From assembly GCA_044375555.1 (NCBI GenBank), contig JBILML010000004.1, forward strand, positions 1 to 64,000: DNA of 64,000 nt, read 5' to 3'. The notes under the pieces were generated by a model. The model was not told the DNA's origin. It did no database searches and was given only the letters and a program-made list of their open reading frames with translations. Source of the stretch: UBA967 sp044375555 (GTDB taxonomy: Bacteria; Verrucomicrobiota; Verrucomicrobiia; Chthoniobacterales; Terrimicrobiaceae). The first letter of the stretch is position 1, and every line of letters starts with the position of its first letter. Shown piece after piece: positions 49,157 to 58,374 of the stretch. The position numbers and the translations under genes were made by a program.

Positions 49157-51376
49157 CTACCTGCTCGGGTGGTGCTTGAATCCAACCACCGCGAGGGGCG
49201 GGAGGTTCACGAGGATCGAGTGGGGTTTGCCCTGCCAGGCCCAGTCTTGATGTGCGGGCGTGCCGCCGTAGTTGCCGATATTGCTGCCGTTGTAGGTTTC
49301 GGCGTCGGAGTTGAGGATTTCCTCGTAGAAGCCGGGCTCTGAAACACCCACGCGGTAGGCTTCGCGAACGACCGGTGTGGCATTGACCACGAAAATCAGC
49401 GTGGCGCCGGTGCGGGATTTGCGCATGAACGACCACACGGTGTTATCGGCATCGTTGAAATCAATCCACTCGAAGCCGTCGTAGCTGTCGTCGAGTTCGG
49501 AGAGAGAGGGTTCGTTTTGATAGAGCCAATTCAGGTGCTGGACGAGGCGGCGCAGGCCGTCGTGTGCGGGCATCTGAGTGAGGTGCCAGTCGAGGCTTTG
49601 GTCGTGCTTCCACTCGATGAATTGCCCGAACTCGATGCCTTGGAAGATGAGCTTCTTGCCGGGGTGCGCCCACATCCAGGCGAGGAACATCCGGCAGTTC
49701 GCGAATTTCTGCCAGTAGTCGCCGGGCATTTTGTCGATCAACGAGCCTTTGCCATGAACGACCTCGTCGTGGCTGAGCACGAGAACGAAATGCTCGTGAA
49801 AGGCATAGAGCATCGAGAAGGTGATCTCGCTCTGGTGGAATCGGCGGTGAATCGGATCCTTCGAGATGTAGCGCAGGCTGTCGTTCATCCAGCCCATGTT
49901 CCACTTGAAGCCGAAACCCAACCCACCGGTGTAGGTGGGACGCGAGACTCCCGGCCAGGAGGTGGACTCCTCGGCGACCATGGCCACGCCAGGGAATCGC
50001 TCATAGCAAATCTCATTGCAGCGTTTCAGGAAACTGATCGCGTCGAGGTTTTCCCGCCCGCCAAAGCAGTTTGGAACCCACTCGCCGGCTTTGCGCGAGT
50101 AGTCGAGGTAGAGCATCGAAGCGACGGCATCCACGCGCAGGCCGTCGATGTGGTATTCATCAAGCCAGAAAAGCGCGTTGCCGATCAGGAAATTTTTCAC
50201 CTCGTTGCGGCCGTAGTTGAAAATGAGCGTGCCCCAGTCCTGATGCTCGCCGAGGCGTGGATCCTCATGTTCGTAAAGCGCGCTGCCATCGAATCGAGCG
50301 AGGCCGTGGGCATCCTTCGGAAAATGTCCGGGCACCCAATCGAGAATCACGCCGATGTTGGCTTGGTGACAGCGGTCGACAAAATTTCGAAACTCGTCGG
50401 GATTTCCGAACCGACTCGTCGGCGCGTAGTAGTTCACCACTTGGTAGCCCCAAGACCCGTCGAAGGGATGCTCCATCACGGGCATTAATTCGATGTGAGT
50501 GAATCCCATTTCCTTCACATACGGAATGAGTCGGTCGCCGAGTTCCCGGTAACTCAAATGGCGGTTTCCGTCGTCCAAGATTCGTTGCCACGAGCCGATG
50601 TGGACTTCGTAAATGCTCATCGGGCTATTGAAGTGATCGATGCGCGGGCGGCGGTGCATCCAGTCCTGGTCACTCCACTGGTAGCGATCGAGATCGAAAA
50701 CCATGCAGCCGGTCTGCGTGCCGTGCTGGGCGAAGAAAGCGTAGGGATCCGTCTTTAAATGCGAGTCGCCGTGCTCGCCGCGAATCTCGAATTTGTAATG
50801 AGCGCCTTCGTGCACGCCGGGGAGAAAAATCTCCCAGACGCCCGAGGGAACGAGCTTGCGCATCGGGTGGGTGCGGCCATCCCAGTTGTTGAAGTCCCCG
50901 ACCACGCTCACACGCTGGGCCGAGGGCGCCCACACCGAGAAATGCACGCCCGGCACCTCGTCGATCACCTTCACATGGGCGCCGAGTTTTTTGTAGATGT
51001 CGTAGTGCGTGCCCTCGTTGAAAAGATAGATATCCATCTCGCCCAGCACGGGGCCGAACGAGTAGGGGTCGCGCTGACGCCACTTGTGGCCTTCGTGGTT
51101 GGTGAGTTCGAGCGAGTAACCCGTGCCGGCCTTGAAACCTTCGATTTCCCCTTCGAACAACCCTTCCTGATCGAGTCGCTTCAGCGCCTGAGGATTCGCC
51201 TTTTTGCCGTCGAGAATGATCTCAACCTTGCCGGCATCCGGACGAAACACGCGCCCGATCCATTTTCCATCCTGTTCGCGGATTCCCAGAATGCGGAAGG
51301 GATCACAGTGGCGGGCTTCGATGAGAGGGTAGTAATCGTCGTCAGGGAGTCGGGAAGGATTCACAGCCGTTTGCAT
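49157..51376 (-). CDS. glgB: 1,4-alpha-glucan branching enzyme
   Basis: The 739-residue GH13 enzyme forms alpha-1,6 branches in glycogen. Two N-terminal CBM48-type domains (one with F-S-V-W-A-P-S-A-Q-R-V-S-V-V-G-D-F-N-N-W) precede the catalytic barrel. The barrel has the nucleophile Asp in D-G-L-R-V-D-A-V-A-S-M, the acid Glu in V-A-E-E-S-T-S-W and the third carboxylate in L-S-H-D-E-V-V-H-G-K. The C-terminal beta domain ends at F-K-H-H-P-S-R. Length is normal. No other glg gene is in the window. Confidence 0.96.
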   Translation of the reverse strand: MQTAVNPSRLPDDDYYPLIEARHCDPFRILGIREQDGKWIGRVFRPDAGKVEIILDGKKANPQALKRLDQEGLFEGEIEGFKAGTGYSLELTNHEGHKWRQRDPYSFGPVLGEMDIYLFNEGTHYDIYKKLGAHVKVIDEVPGVHFSVWAPSAQRVSVVGDFNNWDGRTHPMRKLVPSGVWEIFLPGVHEGAHYKFEIRGEHGDSHLKTDPYAFFAQHGTQTGCMVFDLDRYQWSDQDWMHRRPRIDHFNSPMSIYEVHIGSWQRILDDGNRHLSYRELGDRLIPYVKEMGFTHIELMPVMEHPFDGSWGYQVVNYYAPTSRFGNPDEFRNFVDRCHQANIGVILDWVPGHFPKDAHGLARFDGSALYEHEDPRLGEHQDWGTLIFNYGRNEVKNFLIGNALFWLDEYHIDGLRVDAVASMLYLDYSRKAGEWVPNCFGGRENLDAISFLKRCNEICYERFPGVAMVAEESTSWPGVSRPTYTGGLGFGFKWNMGWMNDSLRYISKDPIHRRFHQSEITFSMLYAFHEHFVLVLSHDEVVHGKGSLIDKMPGDYWQKFANCRMFLAWMWAHPGKKLIFQGIEFGQFIEWKHDQSLDWHLTQMPAHDGLRRLVQHLNWLYQNEPSLSELDDSYDGFEWIDFNDADNTVWSFMRKSRTGATLIFVVNATPVVREAYRVGVSEPGFYEEILNSDAETYNGSNIGNYGGTPAHQDWAWQGKPHSILVNLPPLAVVGFKHHPSR

Positions 51377-51452
51377 AAAGCAAAGGCCACCACCTGAACA
51401 GATTTTCCTCGTGGGGAGAACTCCTGAGGCGGACTCATCGCCGCCGTCTGCG

Positions 51453-51518
51453 GGACAGAGGACTGCCGTTGCTGCAACGGATTTTCTCCGTGTCCCCGTG
51501 CCTCCGTGAGAGTCCCTG
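51453..51518. repeat. Dispersed repeat R, partial copy 3
   Basis: It shares the block AGAGGACTGCCGTTGC-GCAACGGATTTTCTCCGTG and the tail CCTCCGTGAGAGTCC with copy 2 at 51577-51743. It lies in the gap upstream of glgB. Confidence 0.75.
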
Positions 51519-51576
51519 TTTTAAAAAGCGGCCGAGACGAGCGATCCGCCCTCTTTGTGGCTTTGGGTCTTTGCGT

Positions 51577-51743
51577 GAGGAATTGGTTTGAGGGGAAACG
51601 GCGCGTTCGCGCCTGAGGCTTGGGTCGTTTGCGGCGAAACAACCCTACCTTGGTTTTTTCGAATCGCGGTTCGATGCCACGCGCCAGAGGACTGCCGTTG
51701 CCACAACGGATTTTCTCCGTGGCTCCGTGCCTCCGTGAGAGTC
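51577..51743. repeat. Dispersed repeat R, copy 2
   Basis: It matches copy 1 (38026-38186) over most of its length and copy 3 over its last 80 bp. Together with copy 3 it fills the 374-bp gap between cutA and glgB, where I see no gene. A short piece of the same tail (CGTGCCTTCGTGAGAG) occurs near 124-140. Confidence 0.75.
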
Positions 51744-51750
51744 CTTGTTT

Positions 51751-52071
51751 CTACTCGCCGGCGGCGCAGCTGGAGACGATCCACTCCGCGTAGGCGTGGC
51801 AGACGGCGGCGGGGTCGAAGGCCACGATCTCGGGAACCTCGTAGGGGTGGATCTCGCGGAGTTCTTTCTCGAAGGAGCTGAAATTCGCCTTCGGGATTTT
51901 GAAAATCACGACGACTTCCTTGGCCTCCTCGATCGAGCCTTTCCAATTATAGATCGAGCGGGCGCCAGGGAGGATCGTGCCGCAGGCGGCGACTTTTTCG
52001 GCGACGAGTTGATGGACGATGTCGGCGGCGGTGGTTTCGTCCGGGAGTGAGGTGAGAACGAATCGTGTCAT
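51751..52071 (-). CDS. cutA: CutA-family divalent-cation tolerance protein
   Basis: The 106-residue product has the CutA1 signature: V-A-E-K-V-A-A-C-G-T-I-L-P-G-A, Y-N-W-K-G-S-I-E-E-A-K-E-V, and H-P-Y-E-V-P-E-I-V near the end. CutA forms trimers; the metal role is disputed. The ATG overlaps the mnmA stop as ATGA. A long upstream extension (to 52296) is antisense-like read-through and rejected. Confidence 0.93.
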   Translation of the reverse strand: MTRFVLTSLPDETTAADIVHQLVAEKVAACGTILPGARSIYNWKGSIEEAKEVVVIFKIPKANFSSFEKELREIHPYEVPEIVAFDPAAVCHAYAEWIVSSCAAGE

Positions 52072-53165
52072 GCGGGGACTGGTGCGGGTTGGCGAACGAT
52101 CCAGCCGCCGCCGACCACGGCATCGCCATCGTAAAAAACGGCGGCTTGGCCGGGAGTGACGGCGCGCTGGGGCGTGTCGAGTTGGATTTTGGCCTTGTGG
52201 CCGGGAAGGGCTTGGATCGAGGCCTCGGTGCCGGGGTGGGCGTAGCGGATTTTGACGCTGATGCGCTCCGTGCCCTCGGGTTCGCCGCGCAGCCAATTCA
52301 CGCGGTCGACTTCGAATTCCTCGCGAACCAAATCCTCCTCGTCGCCGACAATCACGCTGCTGGTCTCGGGATCGATATCCACGACATAGCGAGGTTTGGG
52401 TGATCCGCCGGGCAGGCCCTTGCGTTGGCCGATGGTGAACATTTCGATGCCCTCGTGTTTGGCGATGAAATTCTCCTGCGTGTCGTAAATCGATCCGGGA
52501 TGAAATTCCCCCTCGCCGAGGTGTCCTTTGAGGAACGCCTTGTAGTCATTGCCAGGAACGAAACAAATTTCCTGGCTATCGACCTTGTCGGCGACCTTCA
52601 GGCCGATGCCCCGGGCGATCTCGCGGATTTCAGATTTTTCCATGCCACCGAGCGGGGTGAGGGCGTGCTGGAGTTGATCCTGGCTCAGGCTGAAAAGGAA
52701 ATACGACTGGTCCTTGCGCGCATCGCGGCCTTTTTTAAGCACCGCATGGTCGGCGTGGTGCTCGATGATCGCGTAATGCCCGGTGGCGATGAAGTCGGCT
52801 CCGAGGGCTTTGGCCTTGTCGCGGAGTTTTCCAAATTTGAGATGCTCGTTGCACATCACACAGGGATTCGGGGTTCGGCCGAGTCGGTATTCACTGGCGA
52901 AATAGTCGATGACGATTTTTTCGAAGTTATCGGCTTCGTCCACGACATAGTGTGGGATGCCGAGTTTGTGGGCGACCCCGCGCGCATCCGCGATGGCGGA
53001 GGGACCGCAGCATTTGTCCTCGGCGCGCGAGATGCAGTCCTGCGGCCAGACTTTCATCGTCACACCGATGACCTCCCATCCGTCGCGTTGCAGCAACGCC
53101 GCCGCGACGCTGGAATCCACGCCGCCGCTCATTCCGAGTAGAACCCTCCTGCCATTGCCATTCAT
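52068..53165 (-). CDS. mnmA: tRNA-specific 2-thiouridylase
   Basis: The 365-residue enzyme thiolates U34 of tRNA-Glu, -Gln and -Lys. The PP-loop is M-S-G-G-V-D-S-S-V-A, the catalytic Cys pair lies in N-P-C-V-M-C-N and Q-E-I-C-F-V, and K-D-Q-S-Y-F-L-F is conserved. It uses sulfur from a cysteine desulfurase such as the one at 14953-16098. gltX, whose tRNA it modifies, is encoded divergently 0.7 kb away. Confidence 0.95.
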   Translation of the reverse strand: MNGNGRRVLLGMSGGVDSSVAAALLQRDGWEVIGVTMKVWPQDCISRAEDKCCGPSAIADARGVAHKLGIPHYVVDEADNFEKIVIDYFASEYRLGRTPNPCVMCNEHLKFGKLRDKAKALGADFIATGHYAIIEHHADHAVLKKGRDARKDQSYFLFSLSQDQLQHALTPLGGMEKSEIREIARGIGLKVADKVDSQEICFVPGNDYKAFLKGHLGEGEFHPGSIYDTQENFIAKHEGIEMFTIGQRKGLPGGSPKPRYVVDIDPETSSVIVGDEEDLVREEFEVDRVNWLRGEPEGTERISVKIRYAHPGTEASIQALPGHKAKIQLDTPQRAVTPGQAAVFYDGDAVVGGGWIVRQPAPVPA

Positions 53166-53268
53166 GGGGTCGAATTTATAGATGCCACACCTCCGGCGTC
53201 AAACCGCAGGATCGGGGAAAACTTCGCGGCTTGCGGATGGGGGAGGGCGGGGATTACAAGAAGCGTCT

Positions 53269-53871
53269 ATGAAATCTGTCTCCGGTTTGTCGGGTGGAAA
53301 CGCCCGCGCGGTCTATGTGGCGGGGCTGTGCATTGTTCTGCTGGCCGGCTTCCGCGTGCTGCGGGCCGCGTATTTGCCAGAGTTGCCCAATTTCTCGCCC
53401 GTCTCGGCTGTGGCGGTTTGTGGCGCGTTCCTGATTCCCGGGGTGCTGGGTTGGTTGATTCCGCTCGGGGCGTTGATGGTATCCGATCTACTCCTCGCGT
53501 TGGTGCTGGGCTACCCGGCTGTGAGTGGTGCGCAATTGGTCGTGTGGGGAACGATCCTCGCGCTGGTTGGCTTTGCCCGGTTGGCGGGCCGTGGGGGATT
53601 TTCGCCGGTTCGTTATTTTGGATCCGTCCTCGGTGGCGGCGTCATTTTTTATCTCGTCACCAACACCGCCTCATGGATCGCGAATCCCGCCTACCCGCGT
53701 GGATTGGGCGGGCTCTGGATGTCACTCACAACCGGCCTGCCTGGCTTCCCGCCGACCTGGATGTTTTTCAGGAATTCGCTCGTCTCCGATTTTCTTTTCG
53801 CCGTCCTTCTTCTCGCCGTTTGGGCACTGGCTTCCCGCACCGCACCCCGCGCTCTCCAGAGTGCTGCCTAA
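53269..53871 (+). CDS. DUF6580-like small integral membrane protein
   Basis: The 200-residue product has about six hydrophobic segments. The pattern N-F-S-P-V-S-A-V-A-V-C-G-A-F, P-L-G-A-L-M-V-S-D and L-V-T-N-T-A-S-W resembles the DUF6580 family, related in layout to ECF-transporter S components. Substrate unknown. It lies 12 bp before gltX on the same strand. Confidence 0.75.
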   Translation: MKSVSGLSGGNARAVYVAGLCIVLLAGFRVLRAAYLPELPNFSPVSAVAVCGAFLIPGVLGWLIPLGALMVSDLLLALVLGYPAVSGAQLVVWGTILALVGFARLAGRGGFSPVRYFGSVLGGGVIFYLVTNTASWIANPAYPRGLGGLWMSLTTGLPGFPPTWMFFRNSLVSDFLFAVLLLAVWALASRTAPRALQSAA

Positions 53872-53883
53872 TTTTTTCCATTC

Positions 53884-55206
53884 ATGACCGTCCGCACCCG
53901 CTTCGCACCATCACCCACCGGCTTTCTTCATGTCGGTGGCGCTCGCACCGCCCTTTTCAACTGGCTCTTCGCCCGCAAACACGGCGGCCAATTCATCCTC
54001 CGCATCGAGGATACCGATGAAAAACGCAACACCGCCGAGGCGAACCAAGTCATCTTCGACGGCCTGAACTGGCTCGGCCTCGATTGGGATGAAGGTCCCG
54101 ACAAGGGCGGCGACTACGGTCCGTATCGCCAGAGCGAGCGGAATGCCGTTTACGAAAAACACCTCGCCGTTCTCGAGGCCGGTGGCCATGTCTACGAGGA
54201 CGAGGGAGCGATCCGCTTCCGCTCGCCGCGCAAGATGGTCGTCGTGGAAGACATGGTTTGCGGTCGCATCGAATTCGACATGTCGAATCCTGCCACGCAT
54301 CCCGACATGACGATCCGCCGCCCGGATGGATCTTGGATTTTCCATTTCGTGAATGTCGTGGATGACATCGAGATGAAGCTCACGCATGTGATCCGCGGCG
54401 AGGACCACCTCTCGAACACGCCCAAACACATCGAACTCTACAACGCCCTTGGCGCGACCCCGCCGAAGTTCGGCCACATTCCGCTCATCTTAAATCACGA
54501 AGGGAAGAAACTGAGTAAGCGCGACGGCGGTTCGAGCATCACCTACTTCATGGATCTGGGTTACACGCCAGAGGCGGTGATCAACTACCTCTGTCTCCTC
54601 GGTTGGTCGCCTGGCGAGAATCGTGAGCGCCTCGATGTCGCCGAGATCCGCGAGCTTTTCGATTTGGAACACATCAACCGCCGCAACGCGATTTTCGACC
54701 TCGACAAATGTTTTTGGCTGAATGGCCAGCACATCCTCGCGATGTCGCTCGAGCGTTTTGTCCAACTCGCCAAGCCGTTTGTGGACAAGGCGGGCATTCC
54801 CTACGGCACCGAGGCCGCGCTTCTGCCCGCGCTCGCGATCGTTAAGCCGAAGGTGAAACACCTCAGCGATGTGCCCGATTGGATCGGATTCCTCTTCACC
54901 GAGGATTTTGCGATGGACGCCGAGGCCGTGGAGAAAAGCCTGAAAAAACCCGGCGCCGCCGCGCGACTCACGGCTCTTTCGCAGGCGTTCGCCACCGTGA
55001 CGGATTGGACGCATGCCTCCCTCGAAACCACCCTCAAAGCAAGCGCCACGGCGCTTGGAATCAAGACCGGCGAGATGGTTCACCCCGCCCGCGTGGCTCT
55101 GAGCGGTCGTTCCGTCGGTCCCGGCCTTTACGAGATGATCGAGGTTCTCGGAAAAGACCGCACGCTCGCCCGGCTGGAACGGGCCAAATCCCTCGCCGCA
55201 GAATGA
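53884..55206 (+). CDS. gltX: Glutamyl-tRNA synthetase
   Basis: The 440-residue class I enzyme has R-F-A-P-S-P-T-G-F-L-H-V-G-G-A-R-T-A (HIGH region, residues 5-22), the KMSKS-type K-L-S-K-R-D-G, and the discriminating D-T-D-E-K-R. It is somewhat shorter than many GltX (about 470-490) at the C-terminal anticodon-binding part. The argC ATG overlaps its stop. Confidence 0.95.
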   Translation: MTVRTRFAPSPTGFLHVGGARTALFNWLFARKHGGQFILRIEDTDEKRNTAEANQVIFDGLNWLGLDWDEGPDKGGDYGPYRQSERNAVYEKHLAVLEAGGHVYEDEGAIRFRSPRKMVVVEDMVCGRIEFDMSNPATHPDMTIRRPDGSWIFHFVNVVDDIEMKLTHVIRGEDHLSNTPKHIELYNALGATPPKFGHIPLILNHEGKKLSKRDGGSSITYFMDLGYTPEAVINYLCLLGWSPGENRERLDVAEIRELFDLEHINRRNAIFDLDKCFWLNGQHILAMSLERFVQLAKPFVDKAGIPYGTEAALLPALAIVKPKVKHLSDVPDWIGFLFTEDFAMDAEAVEKSLKKPGAAARLTALSQAFATVTDWTHASLETTLKASATALGIKTGEMVHPARVALSGRSVGPGLYEMIEVLGKDRTLARLERAKSLAAE

Positions 55207-56243
55207 GCGCCGAGCGCATCCCTGTCGCCATCGTCGGCGCCAATGGCTACTCCGGTGAGGAACTCTGCTCGATCCTCGCGCGCCATCCGGGAGTTCGCGT
55301 TGTCGCCATCACCTCCCGCCAGCACGCAGGCAAGCAGGCCGGGGAGGTTTTGCCGAGGCTCGCCGGGGTGGGGGATTTCTCGAAACTGATTTTCACCGAA
55401 CCCACGATCGACGCCTTGCTCCAGTGCGGGGCTGAGTTTTTCTTCCTCGCGCTGCCGCATGGTCTCGCCGCCGAGTTTGCTGTTCCTCTCCACCGTGCAG
55501 GAAAGCGGGTGATCGACCTCAGCGCCGATTTTCGTCTCCGCGACGCGGCGACTTATCAGGATTTCTACAACGAGGCGCACCCGGCTCCGCAGTTGCTCTC
55601 CGAGGCGGTCTATGGATTGCCCGAGTTGCACCGCGCCGAAATCCAATCCGCCAAACTCGTCGGTTCGGCGGGTTGCTATCCCACCTCGATTCTCCTGCCG
55701 CTCGTGCCATTGCTTCGCCAAAACTTGATCGATCCCGCTGAGATCATCGTTTCCAGCGCCAGCGGAGTGAGCGGGGCGGGACGCAAGGCCGAGACCGCGC
55801 TCCTCTACGGCGAATGCAATGAAAGCCTCCGCGCCTACGGCCTGCCCAAACACCGTCATCTCTCCGAGATCGAGCAGGAACTCTCCCTCGCTGCCGACCG
55901 CCCGGTCGTTATTTCGTTCACGCCGCACCTTGCGCCGATGAATCGCGGCATCCACTCGACGATCTTCACCAAACCCGCGCCCGGCATTTCGCCCGAGGCG
56001 ATCCTCCCCACGCTCGAAGCCGCCTACGCGAATGAACCATTCGTCCGCGTCTCGAAAAATCTCCCCGACACCAAAAACTCAACCGGCACGAACTTTTGCG
56101 ACATCTCCGCGCGGTTCGACGCCCGCACGGGTCGCCTTATCCTGCTCTCCGCCGAGGACAATCTCGTCAAAGGCGCGGCAGGTCAGGCGGTGCAAAATTT
56201 CAATCTCATGGCGGGTTTGCCGGAGACGACAGGTTTGATATGA
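55203..56243 (+). CDS. argC: N-acetyl-gamma-glutamyl-phosphate reductase
   Basis: The 346-residue NADPH-dependent enzyme has the nucleotide motif V-G-A-N-G-Y-S-G-E-E, the catalytic Cys in G-S-A-G-C-Y-P-T and the active-site His region H-L-A-P-M-N-R-G. It is coupled to gltX (ATGA) and argJ (ATGA). Third step of arginine synthesis. Confidence 0.95.
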   Translation: MSAERIPVAIVGANGYSGEELCSILARHPGVRVVAITSRQHAGKQAGEVLPRLAGVGDFSKLIFTEPTIDALLQCGAEFFFLALPHGLAAEFAVPLHRAGKRVIDLSADFRLRDAATYQDFYNEAHPAPQLLSEAVYGLPELHRAEIQSAKLVGSAGCYPTSILLPLVPLLRQNLIDPAEIIVSSASGVSGAGRKAETALLYGECNESLRAYGLPKHRHLSEIEQELSLAADRPVVISFTPHLAPMNRGIHSTIFTKPAPGISPEAILPTLEAAYANEPFVRVSKNLPDTKNSTGTNFCDISARFDARTGRLILLSAEDNLVKGAAGQAVQNFNLMAGLPETTGLI

Positions 56244-57427
56244 GCCAACTCAAAAAAATCGCAGGCGGGGTTTGCGCCCCGGAGGGATTCGCGGCCGGAG
56301 CCACCGGTTGCGGTATTAAAACAGGAAAAGTGCTTCGCGATGACATCGCCATTGTTTGGTCGGAGTCGCCCTGCGCCTCGGCGGCCACTTTCACCACCAA
56401 CAAAGTCAAGGCGGCGCCCGTCCTTGTTTCTGCCGAACATCTCAAAGCCGGTCGCAACCGCGCGGTGGTTCTGAACAGCGGAAACGCCAACGCCTGCACC
56501 GGCGCGCAGGGGCTCAAGGACGCCCGCGCCATGGCTGCCGCCGCTGCGAAATTGCTCGAACTGGAGCCCAAGGAAGTTCTCGTCTGCTCGACCGGCCGCA
56601 TTGGAGTTTCCATGCCGATGGACCTCGTGGCAAAAGGCATCGCGGCGCTGGAGCCAACGCCCTCTGGCAGTAAGGCCGCCGCCGCCGCGATCATGACGAG
56701 TGATACTTTCGCCAAGGAATTCGCGGTCGAGGTGAAAACCTCGAAGGGCAATTTCCGCATCGGCGGCATCGCCAAGGGGGCCGGCATGATCGACCCGAAC
56801 ATGGCCACGATGCTCTGCGTGGTTTCCACCGACGCCGCTTTCCCACAGGCCGTCCTCCGCAAGGAACTCCGCCGCTCGGTCGCGAATTCCTTCAACCGGA
56901 TCACGATCGATGGCGACATGAGCACGAACGACACGGTGATCCTCCTCGCCAACGGCCTAAGCGGCACCACGCCGGCGCTTGCCGATTTTTCGGAGGCTTT
57001 GGATGAAGTCACCCGCGCGCTGGCCAGAATGATTGTCTCCGATGGCGAAGGTGTTTCGCGTTTTGTTGAGGTCGAGGTTTTGGGTGCGGCGAACGACAAG
57101 GAGGCCCGCACAGCCGCCGAGGCGATTGCGAACTCTACACTCGTCAAATGCGCCTGGGCTGGTGGCGACCCGAATTGGGGCCGCATCCTCGATGCGGTCG
57201 GTTACTGCGGCGTTCGCATGAACGAGGCGAAAACTGATATTTTTTACGACAAGCTCGCCGCCGTGAAAAACGGCATCGCCACCAAAACCTCGCCGGAAAA
57301 ACTCCGCGCCATCACCAAGAAGAAAGCCTTCAAAGTCAGCGTGGACCTCCACATCGGCAAGGGCTCCTACTATGTCTGGACCACCGACCTCACCGAGGAG
57401 TATGTGCGTCTGAACCTCGGCGAATAA
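56240..57427 (+). CDS. argJ: Glutamate N-acetyltransferase/amino-acid acetyltransferase
   Basis: The 395-residue product makes acetylglutamate and recycles acetyl from acetylornithine. The self-cleavage site lies in I-D-P-N-M-A-T-M-L-C-V, where Thr becomes the N-terminal nucleophile of the beta chain; upstream V-L-N-S-G-N-A-N-A-C-T-G is conserved. Its presence implies the cyclic arginine pathway. Overlaps with argC and argB are 4 bp and 1 bp. Confidence 0.95.
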   Translation: MSQLKKIAGGVCAPEGFAAGATGCGIKTGKVLRDDIAIVWSESPCASAATFTTNKVKAAPVLVSAEHLKAGRNRAVVLNSGNANACTGAQGLKDARAMAAAAAKLLELEPKEVLVCSTGRIGVSMPMDLVAKGIAALEPTPSGSKAAAAAIMTSDTFAKEFAVEVKTSKGNFRIGGIAKGAGMIDPNMATMLCVVSTDAAFPQAVLRKELRRSVANSFNRITIDGDMSTNDTVILLANGLSGTTPALADFSEALDEVTRALARMIVSDGEGVSRFVEVEVLGAANDKEARTAAEAIANSTLVKCAWAGGDPNWGRILDAVGYCGVRMNEAKTDIFYDKLAAVKNGIATKTSPEKLRAITKKKAFKVSVDLHIGKGSYYVWTTDLTEEYVRLNLGE

Positions 57428-58305
57428 TGGCAAAAATGACTCCCGAAGCCCGTAGCGAGACGCTCATCGAGGCGCTTCCCTACATCCAGCAATACCGCGG
57501 CCACACTTTTGTCATCAAATACGGCGGCTCCGCGATGGAGGACGAGCAGGTGGTGGATAAATTCCTGTGCGATGTCGTGTTTCTTGAGGCGGTCGGCATC
57601 AATCCGGTCCTCGTCCATGGCGGCGGCAAGGCGATCACCGCAAAAATGAAAGCCGCCGGCCTCGCCGCGCATTTCATAGACGGCCTCCGTGCGACGAACG
57701 AGACGGCGATCCACATTGTCGAGGAAACCCTCGATCGCGAGATCAACCCCTCGATTGTTGAAAAAATCCAAGAGTTCGGCGGACGCGCCCGAGGTTTTTC
57801 CGGCAAGGATGTTTTCGTGGCCCGGAAGCTCGAGCGCCAGGCCGTGGTGGATGGTGAAACGATCGATATCGGCTTCGTGGGCGAGGCGGAGGGCGTCCAT
57901 GCCGCTGCTGTCGGTGAGGCGGTCCACGCGGAGATCGTTCCCGTCATCAGCCCGATCGGTTCGACGCGAGAAGGGTTGGTTTTGAACATCAACGCCGACA
58001 TCGCCGCCGCCTCGCTCGCCGCCGAGTTGAAGGCGAGCAAGTTGATCTATGTCACCGATGTGGCCGGCATTATGCGTGACCCCGCGCAACCCGACTCCCT
58101 GATTTCCAGTGTCACGATCGCCCAGATCGAAGAACTCATCGAACGGAAGGTCATCGCCGGCGGGATGATTCCCAAAGTCCGCTCGGCCACCGAGGCTCTG
58201 AAAAATGGGGTCGGAAAAATCCACATGATCGGTGGCCACATCCAGCACTGCCTGTTGCTCGAAATCTTTACCGACGCCGGCATTGGGACGGAAATTATTC
58301 ACTGA
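57427..58305 (+). CDS. argB: Acetylglutamate kinase
   Basis: The 292-residue kinase has F-V-I-K-Y-G-G-S-A-M (phosphate-binding Lys-Gly-Gly), V-H-G-G-G-K-A-I and the C-terminal G-G-M-I-P-K-V-R-S-A. Its ATG shares one base with the argJ stop. An N-terminal helix of about 20 residues suggests the arginine-sensitive hexameric type; this is inferred from length. Confidence 0.95.
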   Translation: MAKMTPEARSETLIEALPYIQQYRGHTFVIKYGGSAMEDEQVVDKFLCDVVFLEAVGINPVLVHGGGKAITAKMKAAGLAAHFIDGLRATNETAIHIVEETLDREINPSIVEKIQEFGGRARGFSGKDVFVARKLERQAVVDGETIDIGFVGEAEGVHAAAVGEAVHAEIVPVISPIGSTREGLVLNINADIAAASLAAELKASKLIYVTDVAGIMRDPAQPDSLISSVTIAQIEELIERKVIAGGMIPKVRSATEALKNGVGKIHMIGGHIQHCLLLEIFTDAGIGTEIIH

Positions 58306-58374
58306 CAAGATGTCTGGGTTTCGGCGCAAAAATATTCTGGACGCCCAATACATTTTTGAAATTATTTCGGCCAC

